A DNA stretch of 64,000 nucleotides from Nitzschia sp. DOCU1 (Eukaryota; Bacillariophyta; Bacillariophyceae; Bacillariales; Bacillariaceae), in the NCBI GenBank assembly GCA_951394045.1, contig OX595988.1, positions 3,239,352-3,303,351 of the forward strand. The letters are read 5' to 3'. Shown here one piece after another: positions 43,607 through 53,466 of this stretch; the stretch's first letter is position 1, and every line of letters begins with the position of its first letter. The notes beneath the pieces were generated by a model that ran no database searches, was not told the origin of the DNA, and saw nothing but the letters and a program-made list of their open reading frames with translations. The position numbers and the translations under genes are program-made.

Positions 43607-45303
43607 TTACAGCAGATCCTCCACGCCTTCATTGTCCCAGACCCATCGATCGCCACGCTTTTCAACTGACGCACACCCTTTGCTAACTCTCCAAACAGCT
43701 TCCGGGATAGGAGTAGGATCATACAAATACATGTTGGGGAAACTCTCCTTAATGGCATCCGTGGCTACTTGAGCCTTGTAGTGAGGAATGGTCGAATCGA
43801 AATGGTGGGCAACATGCGTTGTTCCGATTTTGTGGTGCAAAAAGTCAATGACACCCCAAGGGTCCAATTTATCGTAGGGACGATCAATCGTGTGCAAGGC
43901 ACCCTTGACAAAGTTGTGGTTGTCGTTGGAATAATGGGGAACGTCAACGTCGGTATGTTGGAGCCTGTCGTTAAAATAAAAAAGGTAAGATTGATGCGAC
44001 GGAGCATTCGTTACGCATTGCCCAGTGCAATAACTTACCAGGTGTAGAGCACCAGCCATGCGTTGACAACAATCAATGGTCCACCGTACAGAGCCATCAT
44101 CTCAGGAAGTCCGTCGCAGGCAGCCCATGCAATAGCACCGGCTGCGACGGCGGCAACACCAACGTCGGATTTGAACACCTTTTCTTTCCAGTTACCAGGG
44201 AACAACTCTTTCTTGGGTTGGTTGGGTGTCGTCAGAGGATCGGGCCAGTAGTGGTTAGTCATGCCTCGGTCGAGTCCACCCGTTGCTCCAATCAACAAAT
44301 ATGCCGGCCAACCAACGATCAAGTGCAAAAACGCTTGGTAAACACCCCAAATTCGGATTCCCATCTCCTCTCCAAACTGTGCAATCAGAGTGTTTCGTTT
44401 GTGGACAGATCCCTCTCCCTTGGTTGTAACTGGTTCAGGGACGTGAGTCTCTCCCAATTCGAGATTGTTAGTATATTGGTGGTGGACGGCATGGGATCGT
44501 TGCCAAGAATAATAAGGTACCAAAAACAAGCTGTGAAGAACATAACCAACGGTGTCTTGAATGGTTTTGTTCTTTGAAAAGGCTCCATGACCTGTTTCGA
44601 CGACAACGACGACGGCGTTAGTGACGAACTGAAACAAATGTGTGTTTTGATATTTTGTCGGACTCACCGCATTCATGTGCTAGAACCCACAGTCCCATGG
44701 CCACGGTTCCAGTAACGGCGGAATATGCCGTCCAGAATGGTAGTGTCAATAGGTTGTCGGGAGGCAAGACGCTCAACAAGTTGGCTCCAATGTAGGTGCA
44801 CAGGGCAGTTCCGAACACCGACACACTCAAATAACCCAACGACGTCAAAGTATCCGACTCAAAGCAATCTGCGGGGATGACGGCGCGAAGTTCTCGCGCC
44901 TCTGGGTAGTCCTCGTTGCGCCACTTGAGCGCTTGTCCATTAAGACCCTGAAAAGAAGATAGAAAGAACAAGGATGAGACAATACTGATATCTTAGAATA
45001 AACACGGCCTCGTCTTTGACGACAATGCTGCTCGACGCCGATCCCTCGGCATACTCGGGATCACAGCACCGGGATTTGTTCGGGCAAAAAGCAACGTACC
45101 GACAAGGCGATGCCAGTCATATCGAATTCCTCGTCGTCCTTCGAGGGCTTTGTTTCCAGTTTCGGAATTTGGACGGTGGGCCGCTCAATTGCCACGGCTC
45201 GTAGGTTCGTCGTAGCCCGTCGGCGGAAGGCCGACGAGGGCGCTTGGAAAGCCATTGCCGTGGAGGCAGAGGCCAAGACAGCGACAGCAAGTGAAAACTT
45301 CAT
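43607..45303 (-). CDS. Fatty acid desaturase (delta-12/omega-3 type) with plastid-type presequence
   Basis: Minus strand, exons 45303-45100, 44947-44668, 44591-44039 and 43964-43607; 464 residues. It is a membrane di-iron desaturase. Histidine boxes: HECGHGAFS (about residue 158, split by intron 2), HAVHH (about 195) and HVAHH (about 395), with hydrophobic segments around them. The N terminus is a signal peptide followed by A-FQAPSSAF, matching the ASAFAP-type plastid import motif of diatoms. The ATG at 45303 is chosen because the preceding bases (TTTTTGTTCCAG at 45309-45320) look like a splice acceptor of a 5' UTR intron; the ATG at 45318 is an alternative. Box 1 and box 3 match the ER-type FAD2/FAD3 group, so regiospecificity cannot be fixed from sequence. 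Confidence 0.92.
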
Positions 45304-45883
45304 GATGTTCTGGAACAAAAATCAAAATAATGAAGCAAGTGCAATTCTGTAGGTTCACGACTATCGAGCCAATCGTCCTTGCGACGGAAGAAAAAGTGGT
45401 GACGAGAAAACCGATGGCCGATGTGGTATTCCTCTCCATCATCGGAATAAGCGAAAAGAAAAAGACGTATGCGCGTCGATATCCATGAAGATTTGCCATT
45501 GGCTAACTTCGACTTTGAAGGCACCCGGACGATTGGGGTGAGGTGGCAAGGAGAGAATACGCACTGCTACGACACGGTTTATCCAATCAGAGTGAAGTTT
45601 CACACAATGTGCTTCAATCCACGTGTTGCAGTATGTCTCCGTCCGCAGATCGCAGAACGATGGGCGTCTTGCATGCAGTCCAGCAGTCAACAGCGATACC
45701 TGGTACGCGCGCGCCGGGCGAGCCGGAACGATAGTGATAAATGTGAACGACAAGAACTCTTCTCCCGCCAACTCCAACCGTTGAGAATCATTGTGAGGGC
45801 AGCGAAACAACGAGAAGCGATGGAGGATCCATCATAAAACTTTACAAGCAACAGCTCAATTCATCGCAGATGTCAGCAAGTCA
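45304..45883. other. Divergent intergenic region
   Basis: Probably holds a 5' UTR intron of the desaturase and the PP2C promoter. A 122-codon frame at 45469-45837 lacks domain features and is not called. Confidence 0.4.
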
Positions 45884-47206
45884 ATGGGAAACACTTTGAA
45901 CAAGCCGATAACAACCAAGGCAACACATACAGGAGGAGAACTTCCGTGTGGTGTCAAATGGGGAGTTTCGTCTATGCAAGGATGGAGAATCAACATGGAA
46001 GATGCTCATGTTGCGGAAGAAATCCGGGAGATCTGGGATCCAGAGAAAAAAGAAATCATTCAACTGGATGAGCCCCATTATTTCTTTTGTGTCCTTGACG
46101 GCCACGGAGGTACCGCGGCTGCGGAATATGCAAGCAACCACTTGCTTCAAATGCTAAAACGCCAGCCTGAATTTGTTCGATACGCGCGATTCGCTGGCCA
46201 TGTCGAGCAAGAAGAAAGCCCCAAGAATCGTGCAAAACGTCCTTCCAAGAAGAAGTGGCCTAGCTTGAGGTCCCCGCTGCGGAAGAATAGTTCGAGGGAT
46301 TCCAGTCGGAGCGCACTGGAAGACAGTCAAGTAACTGCTCTTTTGCAGCGCGCATTGGAAAATTCGTTTGTCGACCTGGATTTGGAACTGTTGGGTGAAC
46401 TGGTAAAGAATGGTACATTTGAGCTTGCACCAGATCCGGCAACATCCAAAAAATCTCTCCCAGATGTTCCAGAGGAAGAAGGAGAAGACTGGGGCGTTGA
46501 ACTTATCGATCCAGAAATGGAGGTGATCCCTCAAACTGAAAATTCGGCTGAAGAATGGAATTCGGCATCCGGGACGACTGCTACCGCTGCTTTGGTGACT
46601 CCGGATATGATCTTATGTGCAAATGCTGGAGATTCGCGAACAATTATTGACGCACTTCCGCTTAGTACAGATCACAAACCGTCGCTACCATCCGAGAGGC
46701 AAAGAATTATCGACGCGATGGGACTTGTAACTTTTAATAGAGTGGACGGCGAGCTTGCTGTATCAAGAGCTTTTGGGGACTTTGAATTCAAAGTTTACAA
46801 TCAAAGTCATTTGATAAAGGGCATTATGGACATGGATATGCGGAGATTGTTGGCGCAGAGTCTGAAGGTATCGCCGTTTCCCGAAGTCACTTGTCACCTT
46901 CGATCGGACATCGACCAAGCTCTCATTTTGGCCTGCGATGGCGTTTGGGATGTCATGACGAATCGCGACTGTCACGAGCTTGTTCAAACTTTATGTGAAG
47001 AAGGAGAGAATGACGTCGGGCTTATTGCGGAAGAAATCTTAGACACTTGCCTGGCAAAAGGTAGTCGCGACAACATGACCGTTCTGGTTGGCCTTTTGCC
47101 GGGCCAAGCCTTTGGCAAGGGTGGGGGTGTACTCAAACGAAGGAAAAATCGCTTCAATAAGTATGAGGATTCGAAGGACAGGTTCATTCAAGGATGTGGT
47201 GGGTGA
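45884..47206 (+). CDS. PP2C-type (PPM) serine/threonine phosphatase
   Basis: Single exon, 440 residues. The N terminus MGNTLNKP fits an N-myristoylation signal. PPM motifs in order: WRINMEDAH, FCVLDGHGG, a Ser/Lys-rich and acidic insertion of about 120 residues, SGTTATAAL, CANAGDSR, STDHKPS, GELAVSRAFGD, ALILACDGVWDV and KGSRDNMTVLV. All metal-binding Asp positions (MED, DG, CDG, RDN) are present, so activity on phospho-Ser/Thr is expected. The segment between AGDSR and DHKP is a few residues shorter than usual. The tail is basic. The target pathway is unknown. Confidence 0.95.
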   Translation: MGNTLNKPITTKATHTGGELPCGVKWGVSSMQGWRINMEDAHVAEEIREIWDPEKKEIIQLDEPHYFFCVLDGHGGTAAAEYASNHLLQMLKRQPEFVRYARFAGHVEQEESPKNRAKRPSKKKWPSLRSPLRKNSSRDSSRSALEDSQVTALLQRALENSFVDLDLELLGELVKNGTFELAPDPATSKKSLPDVPEEEGEDWGVELIDPEMEVIPQTENSAEEWNSASGTTATAALVTPDMILCANAGDSRTIIDALPLSTDHKPSLPSERQRIIDAMGLVTFNRVDGELAVSRAFGDFEFKVYNQSHLIKGIMDMDMRRLLAQSLKVSPFPEVTCHLRSDIDQALILACDGVWDVMTNRDCHELVQTLCEEGENDVGLIAEEILDTCLAKGSRDNMTVLVGLLPGQAFGKGGGVLKRRKNRFNKYEDSKDRFIQGCGG

Positions 47207-48212
47207 ATGGGGAAATGAGACTTCAAAACTTTTCTGGTGCTCGGGCCAAGGTGCAAATTGTTTCAAGTCAAGTAGTCCCAGACAAATATTGACGACTGAA
47301 ACGATGCTCACCATGTATTATGTACGAAAGTTGATGGTGCCTTCGAATCGCAGACATTTCTTGATTTTTCTCGAATGATTGTATGGAACGACGCCATGCA
47401 AACGAGGCTTTGGCTCGATCCAAGGTTCCTTGCCACCTACAGGAAAGTAATCAAGGGTCGGTGGAGCAAAAGTGCGAAATGGGCTTTACGTTCCAAGCGC
47501 TGCACCGCGAGGGGTGTCGATATTTCGTGGAAAGCACAGTAGCCATCTACATGCTCTTGAGCTGTGACGCGTCAAATTAATGACACCTATCTCACCGTCA
47601 CTGAGCCCGGCCCACCAGCCTCCCATTGATTTGGACTGGTCGGCTAAAAGCGGACCAGCTGTACAAAATGATGATGCGCCTATATAAGTCGTCTGCTTTG
47701 CGTAGACTTTCCAACACATGTATTAACATGCTTTACCAGACTTGGCGTGCATTGCGTACACTCTCGCTCGATTCAATAAGAAAATAAGAGCTGATACCAC
47801 GGCTAGTTGACATGCTGATAGAAATTGAACATTCTTCAACGACGATCTTTTCTTTCCCAGGAGAAGAACCATGGGTAGTAGTCGCGGATTATAGCTTAAC
47901 TACTTATCTTTCTGAGTTGTGTTGCGAATGATCGCGATCTTTTCCATTTTGAAAGATTCTCTAGTAGGCTAGATAGCAGTGCAGGTTCGCCATGGATGTC
48001 GCATGACCTCATTTTTCTTCAAAGCGAACCCATTTTCCTGACACAGCCACAACGAAGCGACCATGAACATGATCGAAGGCAAGAAACCCGAACACGAATC
48101 ACAACGCGACGCCGCAGCAAATGCAACATAAGACTGCCATTTATCCCACCTCTCACAACAAAACAGGTTGCAAACAAGTCAAATCCAATACGAACAACTA
48201 GTGTAGACGACC
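47207..48212. other. Intergenic stretch, no supported gene
   Basis: About 1 kb with short frames only. Confidence 0.5.
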
Positions 48213-49169
48213 ATGTCGGAACGTTGCTGTGCCCCACCCTCCGGAGAAGTAGCCCCAACAAAGAAGGCGTGTTGCTGCTCTTCGTCAGCGAATACCAAAA
48301 GAGTGATGGATGATAAAGAGAATAAAACTACTACAAGCAATCGTGAAGATGTTCACAAGGCCGTTCGGGAAGCCTATGGAGGTCGTGTTACTGGAAGTAC
48401 TAATTCGTGTTGCAGCAAGTTGGTACCGTCGGCCGCCACCCATCGAGCTGCCGAGAAGATGGGCTATTCTACCGCTGATGTCCAAAGTGTTCCCGACGAG
48501 TCCAATCTTGGGCTGGGCTGCGGTGCCCCCCTCCAAAAAGCTGGCGTCCAACCCGGCATGACCGTGTTGGATCTGGGCTGTGGTGCCGGCTTTGATGCCT
48601 TTTTAGCCGCCAATGTGGTAGGTCCTACGGGACGTGTGATTGGAGTGGACATGACACCCGAAATGATTGAAAAAGCCAAGCACAATGCTGCCAAGCGTGC
48701 TGCCCGAATGTCAGGCGAACAACCCCAAATGGACTTTTATGAGGGTCTCATTGAAGAACTTCCGTTAGAGGATAATTTGGTGGACGTGGTCATTTCCAAT
48801 TGCGTCATCAACTTGTCTCCCGACAAACCCGCTGTATTTCGAGAAGCCTATAGGGTCCTCAAACCAGGCGGTCATGTTTGCGTTTCCGATATTGTGCTCA
48901 TGAAGCCTCTGCCCGACTGTATTCGCCAAAGCTTACTGGCCTACATGGGCTGCATTGCGGGAGCGTCCTTAATGGAGGAGTATGTAGGCGCCATTGAAGC
49001 GGCTGGCTTTCAAGATGTGCAAGTTTCCGTTAAGCACAAGGCATTTGATGTTCTAGCGTGCGATGACCCGATTGTCAAGGATGCCTTGAGCGAGGCGGGT
49101 GACGATATTGACATTGAGCAGGTCAAAGAGACAATCGTTTCTGCGACTGTTCTTGCCTACAAGAAATAA
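48213..49169 (+). CDS. ARSM: Arsenite S-adenosylmethionine methyltransferase
   Basis: Single exon, 318 residues. It transfers methyl groups from SAM to As(III), yielding methylated arsenicals. Family features: Cys pairs in the N terminus (RCCAPP, ACCCSS), VREAYGGRV, NSCCSK, LGLGCGAPL, SAM motif VLDLGCGAGFDAFLAA, VIGVDMTPEMI, the catalytic-Cys motif ISNCVINLSPDK, LKPGGHVCVSDIVL and the second As-binding Cys in YMGCIAGA. These match the ArsM/AS3MT set of conserved cysteines. No presequence is evident, so it is likely cytosolic. No other arsenic gene lies nearby. Confidence 0.96.
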   Translation: MSERCCAPPSGEVAPTKKACCCSSSANTKRVMDDKENKTTTSNREDVHKAVREAYGGRVTGSTNSCCSKLVPSAATHRAAEKMGYSTADVQSVPDESNLGLGCGAPLQKAGVQPGMTVLDLGCGAGFDAFLAANVVGPTGRVIGVDMTPEMIEKAKHNAAKRAARMSGEQPQMDFYEGLIEELPLEDNLVDVVISNCVINLSPDKPAVFREAYRVLKPGGHVCVSDIVLMKPLPDCIRQSLLAYMGCIAGASLMEEYVGAIEAAGFQDVQVSVKHKAFDVLACDDPIVKDALSEAGDDIDIEQVKETIVSATVLAYKK

Positions 49170-50007
49170 AAAGGGCGCGATCGTCAAGTCGGAATGACGC
49201 ATAGAGAATCAAAAGAATGACACGTTGATTGTCGAATCCAGTCTCGCTCATCATGCCACAGGCGGGTTGCCGCCGCCAAAGATGAATAATGATTGAGATG
49301 GTTTTACACAGAAGGCTGGCGGTTGTATTGTGGCGGTCGTCGGCGTTGGTGGTAGTTTAGTAAGCCATTGTCCATCTAATCCATACTCGTTAGACGAAAA
49401 GGATAAAATCGTTGGATTGTCTTGAACCATAGTGTTTTGTGGATCGTCGTGCTCTTCTAGAATGACATCATATGGCTTTGGTGCTATCGATCCAAGACCA
49501 CTTTACCAGGTACCTCCCTACTACAGAAATACTACCCAGCTACTACCGCTAGAGCAGTGCCGTACAGGTGGATTGTGAAGGTTATGACACTATAGCCATT
49601 TGAAGTTTCCACAATGCATGCAACTTTCCAAGGGCTTGTCGCCGCCACACAAATTCCAAGAAAGGAGTCATGCTCAAATTTGGAAACTTGCGATCGACCC
49701 CATCACATCGAATCTTGGGAGGCGACGAAATGACGCATTTTGATTGGTCCATTTATGAAATTTCAAAGTGCTTGGAGGGAGAAAGTTGGAAGTTGCGCGC
49801 GAAAACGCGCGATCCCCCTCCTTCGCCATCCATCACTTCATTTTTTGGATCACGATCCTTGCGTCACAAAATTTTGGATCGGCCAAAACCGGCGACTGCA
49901 CGTGTCTGATTACCCTTTCGCCTCTGATCTTCCGACCACAACATCAAAACTCTTAATCTTTCTCAGCTTGAACCCCACTCTTCCATTCTTGTGGGAAATC
50001 GATCAAG
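49170..50007. other. Intergenic; presumed PEPC promoter
   Basis: No supported gene; short frames at 49670-50096 have no domain. Confidence 0.5.
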
Positions 50008-53000
50008 ATGGTCAAGTTCACTCGAAGAGCAGTGACAGCATGGCTGGTATCTTCGGCTGTCGTGGGCGCTGCCAGTGCTGGCAATGGCCGCAATAACAAC
50101 AAGGGCAATTTCGCCTTGTCGTCGTCGTCGACATCTAAAGATGTGCCATCGTCTCCACTTGTTTCCTCTTGGCCTTGGGTGGTCACTCCCGGGGGTGCTT
50201 CCAAGCCTCTAGTCTTGAGCAAAGATGAAGAATTGGAGAGTTTGGAAGTGAGCATTCCCATGACGCAGACTGCCATCTTGGAAAAGCAAGGCCGGGATTC
50301 TCCCTTGTTTCGGGACATTCAAGTCTTGACCGAGATTTTGTTGGATACCGTCAAGGGAGAAGATGAGAATATCTACAATTTGTATTTTGAATTTCTCAAG
50401 TATGGACAAGCGCGGTGAGTGAATATAAGAAGAACGAAACAAGTTTGGGTAGTTCGACACAACGTCTCAACGATTTTGCTTTCCGCGTCCTTTCTTCTAC
50501 CAACAGTGCCGACGACCCCAATAATAAAGAAATGTTGAATACCATGATCAAACGTGCCAAAGATTTGACCGCCAAGGAATGTTTGGGCATGGTGCGTTGT
50601 ATTTCGACAGCGTTGAGTTTGGTGAATGCCGCCGAAGTCCACCATCGACTACGCAGCATTCGAAGACATGAATTAGAATCGGGCAATGTCCTTCCAGGTC
50701 CCTTGTATCATACGGAAGATTCCGTCAAGGGAAGTATCCATGCCTTGTTGCAAAACAAGGAAGCTACGCCAGATCAAATTTATCATCAACTATGTACTCA
50801 AAAAGTGGAACGTAAGTCTTGTTGTTGCTGCCCTGAGTAGTCATTCCACATGTCCATTCACTGACGCTTTTCCTTCTCCTTCTTCTCAAAGTCGTCTTGA
50901 CGGCTCACCCTACTGAAGTCAATCGCAAATCCGTCTTGAGAAAGTACCGCAAATGCACGGAACGATTGGCCGATTTGGAACGTCCCGATCTCATGCCGTA
51001 CGAGAAATTGACGGCCACCTACGACTTGCAACGTATCATTTCGTCCTTGTGGGGTATGGATGAAATTCGTCGCAACAAGCCTACGCCTCAAAAAGAAGCT
51101 GCGGGTGGATTGGCCATTGTCGAGTCGGTCTTGTGGGATGCGGTACCAGGATATTTGCGTAAATTGAATGCTCAGTGCCGTCTCAGTTTGGGGAAAGAAT
51201 TGCCCTTGGATGCCGTGCCTATCAAGTTTGCGTCTTGGATTGGGGGAGACCGGTACGTATTTTTGTTTGAATACCAATGGAATATGGTTTCCATGGATTT
51301 CTCACCGACAACGACTTGTATTTTGTCACCATGATTATAATACCAGCGACGGAAACCCCAACGTTACCCCTGCCGTCACAAAGGAAGTTGTCTTGCATCA
51401 ACGATTGCGAGCCGCTCGTTTGTTGTTGGCGGACTTGACAGAATTGGAAAATCACTTGGCGATTTCGTCTCGTTTCTCTCCGGCATTGGAAGAACTCGCC
51501 GCATCCATCCAAGATTCACCGCATGTTCGGGAAAAGTATCGACGCGTCATCTCGCATTTGCGCAAGCGCCTTGTCAAAACGGCCCGGGAATGTGAAGACG
51601 GTCTGGAAGAATTCCTTCAATCGGATCAAATGGCCTTTCTGCGCACTAAGACGGCCTCGTCCACCTTTCTAGATGATTCAGCCAACATGGATGATATTCC
51701 CGGTATCTACAAGAGCGAGGAGTTGTTGGAACCTCTCAAGATCATGCACCAATCTTTGGTTGAGACTGGATTTGATCTCATGGCTGATGGTCTGTTGGTA
51801 GATATTATTCGTCGGGTCAAAATTTTTGGAATGACATTGGTGCCGTTGGATATTCGAGAAGAATCGACCAAGCATACCATGGCCTTGGATGCCATCACGC
51901 GATGGTTGGGTATTGGAGCCTATTCCGAGTGGGACGAGACGGCGCGTTTGTCCTGGTTGCAATCAGAGCTCTCGGGCAAGCGACCACTTTTCCCACCGTC
52001 TCGTCTCTCCGAATTGGGTTTTCCCGACGACGTTGTCAAGACGTTGGAAACGTTCCAAGCCGCTTCTCAGCAAGAACCAGAGGCGTTGGGTGCCTACGTT
52101 ATCAGTCAATGTCAAACGGCTTCGGATGTGTTGGCAGTCATGTTGCTGCAAAAGCAGTTCGGAATGACAGCCGAGAAGGGAAACATGATGCGTGTCGTTC
52201 CTCTCTTTGAAACGTTGAATGATTTGACCAATGCACCCGAGAAAATCGAAACTCTCTTCCGCATCCCTGCATATGCCGGTGCCATCCAGGGCAAGCAAGA
52301 AGTAATGGTGGGATACAGCGATAGTGCCAAGGATGCTGGCCGATTGGCAGCCTGCTGGGCCCAATACAATTCCCAAGAACGCATGGTGGAAGTAGCACAA
52401 AAGTACGGCGTCGAGTTGACCTTTTTCCATGGCAAGGGCGGAACCGTCGGGCGAGGTGGAAACCCTGCTTTGTATCGAGCAATCCTTTCCCATCCTCCGG
52501 GTACCATCAATGGTCGATTCCGTGTCACAGAACAAGGAGAGATGATTACTCAGAACTATGGGAATATTCAGATTGCCGAACACACATTGGATATCTACAC
52601 TGCCGCTGTTATGCGAGAAGCTTTTACCAAGCACGTTTTGCCCAAAGAGGAATGGCGTCAGCAAATGGAACGTATCTCTGAAGACTCCTGCGCCGACTAC
52701 CGTCAGCTAGTGAGAGAAGAACCCCGGTTCGTCCCCTATTTCCGACAGGCCACACCAGAGTTAGAATTGGGAAGCTTGAACATTGGAAGTCGACCGGCGA
52801 AACGCAATCCCAAGGGGGGAATCGAAAGTCTCAGAGCCATTCCGTGGACTTTTGCCTGGACCCAGACACGAACGCATCTCTCGGCGTGGCTAGGGGTTGG
52901 CGCAGGTTTGAGTGCCAAGGTACGTGATGGAAACCATCGAGTCCCTACATTCGGTCGTTGCTTTCACTTTGTCTTTCCTCTTACGCTCTATTCTCTTTTT

Positions 53001-53466
53001 TGTTTTGTTTGAGCAGGACGAAAAGGATGCCGCAGTTTTGCAGGACATGTACCAAAACTGGCCGTGGTTCCGCGAGTTGACGGATCTGATTGCGATGATT
53101 GTCTCTAAGACCGACTTTTCTGTTTCCAAAAACTATGATGAGCAACTCGTGGTGGACAAAGATTTGCTCCGATTGGGAGAAGAAGTTCGAGAAAAGTTGG
53201 TACAAACTCGTCAGGCAATTTTGAATGTGACACAGTCCAAAGATGTCGCCGGTGTTCATGTAGCCTTGCAACGAGCGTCTGCCTTGATTCGCCACCCCTA
53301 CGTTGACCCTTTGAATGTGATTCAAGCAGAACTGTTGAAGCGTCTCCGGGCTATCAACAAAAAAGAGTCTTTGACTGAAGAAGAGGAAGAAGAAAAATTG
53401 GTGCTGCAAGATGCGCTTGTCGTATCAATAAATGGTGTTGCCCAGGGCATGCGCAACAGTGGATAA
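50008..53466 (+). CDS. PEPC: Phosphoenolpyruvate carboxylase with N-terminal signal peptide
   Basis: Five exons: 50008-50414, 50507-50811, 50892-51252, 51347-52919 and 53017-53466; 1031 residues with all phases consistent. It fixes bicarbonate onto PEP to give oxaloacetate. Motifs: LVLTAHPTE with the catalytic His (about residue 242), GGDRDGNPNVTP split by intron 3, MVGYSDSAKDAG, FFHGKGGTVGRGGNP (about 720), EQGEMI, SRPAKR, LRAIPW and FAWTQTR. The N terminus (FTRRAVTAWLVSSAVVGAASA) is a likely signal peptide, pointing to the ER route and a plastid-envelope or periplastidic site, as reported for one diatom PEPC. No plant-type regulatory N-terminal phosphorylation motif is seen. The C terminus ends MRNSG rather than QNTG. 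Confidence 0.97.

Noticed and set aside
45469..45837. 122-codon plus-strand frame between desaturase and PP2C
   Set aside because: No domain and it overlaps both presumed promoters.
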